Shown in pieces: positions 13,501 to 17,845 of a stretch of 17,845 bases of DNA. Origin of the DNA: CAZUVM01 sp964623885 (GTDB lineage: Bacteria > Verrucomicrobiota > Verrucomicrobiia > Limisphaerales > UBA8199); contig CAZUVM010000223.1 of assembly GCA_964623885.1 (NCBI GenBank), forward strand, positions 1 to 17,845, given 5' to 3'. The translations under genes were made by a program, and so were the position numbers. The notes under the pieces were generated by a model, which saw nothing but the letters and a program-made list of their open reading frames with translations, was not told where the DNA came from and did not search any database. Positions within the stretch are counted from its first letter, which is position 1, and each line of letters opens with the position of its first letter.

Positions 13501-15080
13501 TAGAGCTCGAGCGCTTCCGGAGATTCCCGGTTGAAATAGCACAAATGAAGAGGATGCCTGCCGGCGGTGAGGAAAATAGCTGCGGACTTCTCGACCAAAT
13601 TGTGGATGCCATTATTGTCGACCAGCGGCGCCTGACGGAACCGAAGCCGGGAACCTTCGACCTGGCAATTGCCGGAAACCATTATCCTTTGTCCCGGCCG
13701 AACCGACCAACCTTTCAAGTCGGTTTCAAGCAATGCAGCCCCCGAACCGTCGGCCAACGTTAGCATTCCGGCCGGTGCGTCCGCTGCCAGCACGACGCCC
13801 TGCACCTGGAGCATTCCAGGAGCACATTGGCCGGCGCTGACCAGCGTGCGAAGTTGATCGAGGGTAACGGCATTAGCAAGCGGAGGGTTTTCGACCGGGC
13901 GCTTAAGCACTTCAATTCGATCGAAAGCGGGGATGAGGAGGCTGGCTCCAGGCGCTGCACCGCTTGCTTGGTTGCAGAGCAAAACTCCCGTGGGGCGGAC
14001 GGTACTGAATAAAGGCGGCGCGCCGGCTGAGGCGTCGTCAATGTCCAGGCGGAAGCGGTTCGTGCCGGAGCCGATCACGGCCGTCATGCCGCCTCCAGGC
14101 TCAGGGGCAAGTGAGAGCAGAGTGCCCTCGGTTTGCGCCCAACAGCAATCATCCTGAGGTGACAGGCCGGTGCCGACTGCAAAGCAATGCGGGCCGGGTA
14201 GGCGTCCCGGGCCGAGGTTCACTATCGTTAGCAGGCTGCCGCCGAGGTAAAGACGGCTGCCATCATCCGAGCGCAGCCAAAACGCAAATACACCGGCACA
14301 CGGAATTTCGAGGTATCCGTTGAATTGGGCTCCGAAATATTGGTCCCGGCTTCGAATGCCCAGATCGAGATTTGAAATCGTGCCGGTCTTGACCGGCGTC
14401 ATTTGGGAGAACTCCGGCAGCATTTGCCAGTTCCCTTCGTAAGTACTATAGGCAAGCCCGTTGTCAGCTCTGCCGGCGGGACCTAGCGAGGACGCGCGCG
14501 GTGTCCTAAAGAAAGCGGAATCGGGAATTCGTTGCCGCGGCAGATTCGGTCCTTGATACTCGAGCTTGAGGTCAAACCCGGCAAGGCCGTTGAAATAATC
14601 CAAGCGGAGCGGATACCGTCCTGCCGGCAGGTAAATCGATTGAGACAGCTCCGTGGGCGCATGGCGGCCATCATTGTCCAGGAGCAGTTGATGCAGGCAA
14701 TGAGAGCCATAAACCGACCTCCCGGTGATGTTAACCCGATCGCCAGTTCGCAGCACGGGTTGATCGCGCAAATCGGTTTGAATCCGGATACCACCAGAGC
14801 TGTCCTGCAAGATGAGTTCACCCGCTTCCTGATTGGCCCAAAGGACGGTGCCTTCCAGCTTAAAGGAACAGCTTACCTCATAAGAGCGGTTAGCAAGCTT
14901 GCGGATATCCTGGATGTTGGTCAAAACTTCGTCTGCCGGAAAAAATGCCAAGTCCTGCCCCTGTTTGGGAGGTTGCGATGGTTCGTCCACGCGAGGAACT
15001 GCGGGTTCCGCCGCAAATACAATCGCACCAGCAAGGGATATCAACCCGCATGGGAAGCGGAGGCGGGTCATCGTGGTCAT
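10548..15080 (-). CDS. giant transmembrane histidine kinase with OB-like and PA14-like exported modules
   Basis: A 1510-residue protein. A signal peptide (cleavage near VFA-AEP) is followed by about 1220 exported residues, a membrane helix (about 1247-1269), a coiled stretch, and a NarL/DesK-type kinase: HisKA_3 box RISRDLHDDLGASL with phosphoacceptor His1309, then an ATPase domain with an N box near 1418 (EALNNIAKHSEA), DNGRGF near 1446 and GLGNMRSRLERIGG near 1461. The exported part shows repeated OB-like modules (pattern V-x-G-V, then L-x-D-x-S/G-G, then G-x-x-v-x-v-x-G) at roughly 50-130, 312-385, 407-488, 662-740, 750-840, 853-940, 954-1037, 1042-1130 and 1137-1237. PA14 C-half sequence lies at about 135-190 and 488-545, and PA14 N-half sequence (YEG...SDDGSRL) at about 204-285 and 561-635. 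PA14 modules often bind carbohydrate, so a glycan ligand is inferred. No adjacent response regulator is seen. Module limits are approximate. Confidence 0.88.
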   Translation of the reverse strand: MTTMTRLRFPCGLISLAGAIVFAAEPAVPRVDEPSQPPKQGQDLAFFPADEVLTNIQDIRKLANRSYEVSCSFKLEGTVLWANQEAGELILQDSSGGIRIQTDLRDQPVLRTGDRVNITGRSVYGSHCLHQLLLDNDGRHAPTELSQSIYLPAGRYPLRLDYFNGLAGFDLKLEYQGPNLPRQRIPDSAFFRTPRASSLGPAGRADNGLAYSTYEGNWQMLPEFSQMTPVKTGTISNLDLGIRSRDQYFGAQFNGYLEIPCAGVFAFWLRSDDGSRLYLGGSLLTIVNLGPGRLPGPHCFAVGTGLSPQDDCCWAQTEGTLLSLAPEPGGGMTAVIGSGTNRFRLDIDDASAGAPPLFSTVRPTGVLLCNQASGAAPGASLLIPAFDRIEVLKRPVENPPLANAVTLDQLRTLVSAGQCAPGMLQVQGVVLAADAPAGMLTLADGSGAALLETDLKGWSVRPGQRIMVSGNCQVEGSRLRFRQAPLVDNNGIHNLVEKSAAIFLTAGRHPLHLCYFNRESPEALELYWEGPGRPREKIPEAALEHAEPEESGIHWAQGLDYRAYEGRWLQSPSPLGLEPLKQGITRDFDTSLATRATDTALEFSGWLEVPREGVYTFTAASDDGCLLFVDSAPTRLEVMGDGPVPSPQRIAARQMLTDRDQHHWAEVEGRVTFASQRSGSLTLELNAGTGRMSVEVADSSGASPLLLLNSRIRVTGICHADYTPDGQLVAGSLLAPSVKQLEYIEMAPGRWSDYPVIPIARLPETTVSADSETVVHLRGKIVAQAEDGSLVLDDDSGQVRLHTAQPPPESDLLEVEALGRLCRDGTNSVLGCAFYRDRAVDLGDTNSPVSLLTTIEQVKRLTRREAQRFLPVKVRGVVTSSLTAGCFVQDGAWAIYVRWPNTIKSEFPKVGEYWEIEGTTFFEFAPNVRARGAIRLGAGVMPEPFRPSWDQLINGSLDARYVEILGIVTSVELDGLGLLTRDGRITVQLSELPAQTLKLYENALIRLRGCLIPAKDDRAHKVELGRISLSNCSVAVDEPAPADPFALPLKRLGELLLFDPRASSIQRVKLSGQVLHERHGEYFLLESGAGLRFSLRGRSDIRRGDLVEVVGFPDLSGPSPVLREALARRIGRASLPEPLPLPATNLLGRRFDAMLVRVDAHLANLSFNRADQVLELQSGGRGFIARLDVRRGRLDDLAVGSQLELQGVYAGQGGDVTSGRDIDSFELLLNSPADVRVLQRPSWWTGRHALTVLGAMSLIIFVSLIWITQLRRQVEERSQLLATEVRRHEQTERQRALEQERARISRDLHDDLGASLTQIRLLSALESRDAQLPPTSRSRMSQVTEKSRQMVASLDEIVWAVNPANDSLPSLATYLCQFAEEFLRPTAIRCRLDVPDSLPHLPLTSEVRHNLYLAVREALNNIAKHSEATEVWLRIQCQDHTIRIGLEDNGRGFSFPAEAFAGDGLGNMRSRLERIGGHFECQTQNGAGTVCRIWMPLNATANGSSALHSV

Positions 15081-15095
15081 GGCGGACTTTGGTTT

Positions 15096-15105
15096 AGGAT
15101 ATCCT
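15096..15105. promoter_or_regulatory. palindrome in the histidine kinase leader
   Basis: AGGATATCCT is a perfect 10-base palindrome located 16 bases before the histidine kinase start codon. On the minus strand it contains TATCCT, which could serve as a -10, but no good -35 is placed correctly. It may be an operator or simply chance. Confidence 0.2.
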
Positions 15106-15201
15106 GCTCCGAGTAGGCCTTAGAAGTCAATCACGGGTGCGTTTTGAAAGGATTGGGAGAGCTGATAGTCAGGGCATTACGCGTTAGCAAATGCAGAATT
15201 T

Positions 15202-15240
15202 AACGCAAAGGGGCAAAGAGCGCGGAGAAACGCAGAGAAG
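15202..15240. repeat. degenerate 9-base-period purine-rich repeat
   Basis: The stretch reads as imperfect 9-base units: ACGCAAAGG, GGCAAAGAG, CGCGGAGAA, ACGCAGAGA. It lies in the 174-base gap between the VOC gene and the histidine kinase gene, just after the VOC stop codon. Similar GCAAAG/GCAGAG strings recur between genes in many bacterial genomes; I infer from memory that this is one of them. It contains no hairpin or T-run. Confidence 0.5.
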
Positions 15241-15254
15241 ATTACGGGCCAGCT

Positions 15255-15632
15255 TTACAATGGGACTTCGGACATTAGGGCGAGTTGGTTCCCGTCCGGG
15301 TCTTTGAATTCGGCAAGCCACAGCTCTGATTTTGGAGTCCGATGCACGGCATGAGGGTCGGCGATGAATTGAACGCCTTTGCCTTTTAAGCTCGTGAAGA
15401 CGGTCTTTATGTCGCTGACCTGAAAGTAAATCGCTCCGCCGCGCTGGGCGGCCTGGCCGGGAGGCAGACATCCGACAAGCAGACGTACCGAGCCGCACAT
15501 GAAGAAGGCCATCTGGGGCGGTGCGGCGAACAGGAACGGCAGACCGAGTGTATCGCGATAGAAAGCCGTGCCGCGTTCGAAATTGTCGACCGGAATCATG
15601 ATTTGGCCGATGCTGGCATTGGAGAGGTTCAT
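15255..15632 (-). CDS. VOC-superfamily (glyoxalase/bleomycin-resistance-like) protein
   Basis: A 125-residue protein with the paired beta-alpha-beta-beta-beta layout of the vicinal oxygen chelate fold. The first half contains IGQIMIPVDNFERGTAFYRD, typical of the first strand and helix. The second begins GGAIYFQVSDIKTVFTSLKG and ends LAEFKDPDGNQLALMSE, the characteristic DPDGN turn and final strand with a possible metal-binding glutamate. Members include glyoxalase I, dioxygenases and antibiotic-binding proteins; nothing here fixes the substrate. The first-strand ligand position appears to be Gln rather than His, as occurs in some members. The ATG at 15632 begins just before the first strand. 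The gene is 174 bases upstream of the histidine kinase gene on the same strand and divergent from the GH13 gene. Confidence 0.88.
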   Translation of the reverse strand: MNLSNASIGQIMIPVDNFERGTAFYRDTLGLPFLFAAPPQMAFFMCGSVRLLVGCLPPGQAAQRGGAIYFQVSDIKTVFTSLKGKGVQFIADPHAVHRTPKSELWLAEFKDPDGNQLALMSEVPL

Positions 15633-15659
15633 ACGCTGGGTTGGGTGATTGTGTGCAGC

Positions 15660-15687
15660 AATCTGCTAGGCGAGCGCAGAATGTCAA
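15660..15687 (-). promoter_or_regulatory. candidate promoter for the VOC gene
   Basis: Read on the minus strand, a perfect TTGACA (complement of 15682-15687) is followed after 16 bases by CAGATT (complement of 15660-15665). The -10 is weak (3 of 6) but the -35 is the best in the window. The ATG lies 27 bases beyond the -10. Confidence 0.35.
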
Positions 15688-15773
15688 GCCGGGTCAGAAG
15701 GCAGAAAGGTAATGTTCAAAACGGTTGGCGGTGAGAAACCCCTGAAAGGGTTCCATTCGCACTCGGTCTTGGT

Positions 15774-15801
15774 ACACCTCCATAAATATAAATGGAGGTG
15801 T
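15774..15801. promoter_or_regulatory. perfect inverted repeat upstream of the GH13 gene
   Basis: ACACCTCCAT (15774-15783) and ATGGAGGTGT (15792-15801) form a perfect 10-bp stem with the AT-only loop AAATATAA. It sits in the divergent region between the VOC and GH13 genes (15633-15891). It could be a regulator binding site or a hairpin in a 5' leader. No T-run follows, so it is a poor terminator. Nearby, AACCC (15737-15741) and GGGTT (15748-15752) form a second small inverted repeat. No gene is supported in this region. Confidence 0.5.
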
Positions 15802-15891
15802 TAATAAGAGGAAGCAGCGAGAACATGAGTAGTCGTTCGGACTTGTGACGCACGCTCCGGGGCAAAGTCCTCCCGGACTCGCGCTTGATTT

Positions 15892-17190
15892 TTGTGTGGC
15901 GTTGGCGGACATAGGGCTGTGGTTCTTTACAACCTTTTTCCTTTGCTGACGGGCCCGTTCAGCAAATGGGGGCCGCATTTAAGACGGGCTGCGGATATGG
16001 GATTCGATTGGGTCTTCGTCAATCCAATCCAGCGCCTGGGCGCATCCCGGAGCCTTTACTCCATCGCTGATTACTTCCAGTTCAACGACGCATTTCTGGA
16101 TCCCGAGAGCAAAGCCTCACCGGAGGAACAATTCCGCGGCATGATGGAGCAGGCGCGCGCGGCGGGGTTGCGCATGATGATCGACCTAGTGATCAACCAT
16201 TGCGCGATCGACGCGCCGGTGACGCGCGAACATCCCGAATGGTTCCTGCGCGAGAAAGATGGGCGCGTTGCGAATGCGTTTTGCATGCACAAAAGCGAAA
16301 AGGTTGTCTGGAAGGACCTGGCCCAGTTCGATCATCAGCACACGCGCGACCCGGAAGGTCTTTATCAATATTGCCTCAGCGCAGTTAAGCATCTTCTCGA
16401 CCTTGGGTTTGAAGGTTTTCGCTGCGACGCGGCCTACAAAGTGCCGAAAAAGTTTTGGCATCGGCTGATCCACGACGTCCGGCCGCGGCGTTCGGAAATT
16501 ATGTTCGTGGCGGAAACACTGGGCTGCACACCGGACCAGACGAAAGAAACCGCGCGCGCCGGTTTCAATTACGTTTTCAACAGCTCAAAATATTGGAACT
16601 TCAGCGATTCGTGGCTCATCTCACAATACAACCTGCTGCGGGAAACGACGCCGTCGATCAGCTTTCCCGAGAGCCACGACACGGTGCGTTTGTGCGAGGA
16701 ATTCCACGGCAATGTGAACGCGTTGAAGCAGCATTACCTGTTTTCGGCGCTGTTTTCGGCGGGGGTGATGATCCCGATTGGATTCGAGTACGGGTTCCGC
16801 AAGCAACTGCACGTAGTCAAAACTACGCCTGCGGATTGGGAAACAACGGGGATCGACTTGTGCGACTACATCGGCCGCGTAAACGCGATTAAAAAGAAAT
16901 ATCCGATTTTTCTCGAGGAAAGCCCGACGCAGATGCTGCACTCACCGAACCCGAACGTGTTGTTGCTGTGGAAGGGGTCGGTGAAACGGCCGCACGAGGC
17001 GCTGTTGATCCTGAACAAAGATCCCTGGAACTACCAGGAGTTTTACACCGAACACTTCCGGCATTACGTGCAATCCGGAGCGCCGTTGCGCGATGTATCG
17101 CCCGAGTACCCGCTCGATTATATCCACGAGCCGTTTCATTACGCCTTACGGCCGGGACAGGGAATCGTGCTGGTAACGTCGAGGGAGTGA
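15892..17190 (+). CDS. GH13 alpha-amylase-family glycoside hydrolase or transglycosidase
   Basis: A 432-residue cytoplasmic-looking enzyme (no signal peptide) with a GH13 catalytic barrel. The conserved regions are present: region I DLVINH (Asp98, His103), region II GFRCDAA with nucleophile Asp179, region III FVAETLG with general acid Glu208, and region IV PESHDT with Asp263. A short C-terminal beta domain ends at about residue 430. The barrel begins almost at once (LYNLFPLLTGPFSKW), so there is no N-terminal carbohydrate-binding or starch-branching domain. Substrate is uncertain: an alpha-glucan hydrolase or a transferase related to maltosyltransferases is possible. The frame is closed by a TGA at 15886; the start is TTG at 15892 or, about equally plausible, GTG at 15919. 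No ATG is available near the conserved start. It converges on the sulfotransferase gene with a 75-base gap in which I see no terminator. Confidence 0.88.
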   Translation: MCGVGGHRAVVLYNLFPLLTGPFSKWGPHLRRAADMGFDWVFVNPIQRLGASRSLYSIADYFQFNDAFLDPESKASPEEQFRGMMEQARAAGLRMMIDLVINHCAIDAPVTREHPEWFLREKDGRVANAFCMHKSEKVVWKDLAQFDHQHTRDPEGLYQYCLSAVKHLLDLGFEGFRCDAAYKVPKKFWHRLIHDVRPRRSEIMFVAETLGCTPDQTKETARAGFNYVFNSSKYWNFSDSWLISQYNLLRETTPSISFPESHDTVRLCEEFHGNVNALKQHYLFSALFSAGVMIPIGFEYGFRKQLHVVKTTPADWETTGIDLCDYIGRVNAIKKKYPIFLEESPTQMLHSPNPNVLLLWKGSVKRPHEALLILNKDPWNYQEFYTEHFRHYVQSGAPLRDVSPEYPLDYIHEPFHYALRPGQGIVLVTSRE

Positions 17191-17265
17191 GCCGCCCAAA
17201 GTTTGTAATCAGTAATCGGTGGTGGCGCAGGGGCCTAGGGGGGCAGGTTGGAGAAGGTCGAACCG

Positions 17266-17845
17266 TTAGTGATATCCGAAGGCGCGGCAATAAGGTTCGA
17301 GGGCCGGCAGGACAGGAGCGAGGTGCTTCTGGTAGGCCTGCCAGCGCGCCACGGAGCGAGTGTAGACGGGCCGGGTTACGTCCTGGTAGGTCGGTGAGTA
17401 AAGCTGTTTGGCGCGGCTCTTCTCGTAGAACCGGCCTTGATCCTCGTGCCACGTCAGCCCGAGGAATTCGGTCACCTTCCTTCCCTCGTTCTTGAGGTTG
17501 GCAACGGTGTCTTCGTAGCGGACCTCCAGCCAGGCGAAGCCTTCCCATTCCCGCACCATCAGCCAGATGTCCATGAGGTCGGCGTAATGGCACGCCAGGC
17601 GCTCGAAGCTGAGGAAGTTTACGTTAGCGGCATTGAGCGGGATGTTCTGAAAGTAGCAGCTCAGGACCACGTCGCGCGGGTCGCGCAGGGCGATGAGCAC
17701 TTGCAGTTCGGGGAAGACTTTCAGCCAGAGCGGCAGGCGCGCGGTGGGCGATGGGTTCTTGTCGAGCAGGAGCTTGCCAACTGCGTCGGGGCCTGCTTCC
17801 CGCAGCAGCGCTTGTGTATAAAGCCGGCGCAAAGTGTTCAGGCGC
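17266..17845 (-). CDS. sulfotransferase, C-terminal part (5' end beyond the window)
   Basis: The frame remains open to the right edge, so the gene begins outside the window; a TTG at 17832 is not taken as the start. The visible 193 residues match the C-terminal part of PAPS-dependent sulfotransferases, especially the bacterial group related to TPR-containing sulfotransferases. LIALRDPRDVVLSCYFQ holds the 3'-phosphate-binding Arg and Ser. FAWLEVRYEDTVANL and VTEFLGLTW follow in the usual order, and the tail has SPTYQDVTRPVYTRSVARW and ends ALEPYCRAFGYH. The N-terminal PAPS-binding loop must lie off-window. The enzyme would transfer sulfate from PAPS to a hydroxyl or amine of a glycan, protein or small molecule; the acceptor is unknown. 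Confidence 0.88.
   Translation of the reverse strand, partial: RLNTLRRLYTQALLREAGPDAVGKLLLDKNPSPTARLPLWLKVFPELQVLIALRDPRDVVLSCYFQNIPLNAANVNFLSFERLACHYADLMDIWLMVREWEGFAWLEVRYEDTVANLKNEGRKVTEFLGLTWHEDQGRFYEKSRAKQLYSPTYQDVTRPVYTRSVARWQAYQKHLAPVLPALEPYCRAFGYH

Noticed and set aside
14532..15116. Plus-strand open frame of 194 codons opposite the kinase N terminus
   Set aside because: It overlaps the kinase signal peptide and first modules in antisense and has no recognisable motif.
15694..15978. Minus-strand open frame of 94 codons in the VOC/GH13 intergenic region
   Set aside because: It overlaps the start of the GH13 gene, runs through the inverted repeat, and shows no family motif or start signal.
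16889..17593. Minus-strand open frame of 234 codons at the right end
   Set aside because: It overlaps the sulfotransferase in another frame and the GH13 3' end; its Arg/Pro/Ser-rich translation has no domain, while the sulfotransferase frame has clear motifs.

Overview
The window looks like chromosomal DNA of a Verrucomicrobium, probably from the Pedosphaera/Limisphaerales side of the phylum. This is inferred from a GC-rich sequence with few Shine-Dalgarno sites, a type IV prepilin-like protein ending in the H-X9-DG motif typical of the Planctomycetes-Verrucomicrobia group, and a sensor kinase built from OB-like and PA14-like modules. No ribosomal gene is present, so the placement is not proven.

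Positions 1-291 hold a possible structured RNA and a strong hairpin terminator (114-139). From 292 to 8816 all genes point right: a prepilin-like secreted protein; a probable operon of class I aminotransferase, SppA membrane peptidase and uracil phosphoribosyltransferase; an RpoD/RpoS-like sigma factor followed by adenine phosphoribosyltransferase; and a 762-residue membrane protein that joins a PAP2 lipid phosphatase to an ArnT/PMT-like GT39 glycosyltransferase. That protein ends 9 bases from a convergent left-pointing block.

The left-pointing block (15632 down to 8826) has, in order of transcription: a small VOC-fold protein; a 1510-residue transmembrane histidine kinase whose huge exported part appears to hold about nine OB-like modules interleaved with two sets of PA14 halves; an RbsD-type D-ribose pyranase; and an exported LIM/DA1-like zinc metallopeptidase with a C-terminal domain resembling PilP/GspC. 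The last three are closely spaced and could be one operon. No response regulator is visible beside the kinase. This trio is the most unusual part of the window.

The right end has a GH13 alpha-amylase-family enzyme (right-pointing) and, convergent to it, the C-terminal part of a sulfotransferase that runs off the window. The block between the VOC gene and the GH13 gene contains a perfect 10-bp inverted repeat.

Several right-pointing genes have a TTGC-type -35 and a plausible -10 ending only 6-12 bases before the start codon, which suggests leaderless or very short-leader transcripts. I saw no CRISPR array, insertion sequence or tRNA.
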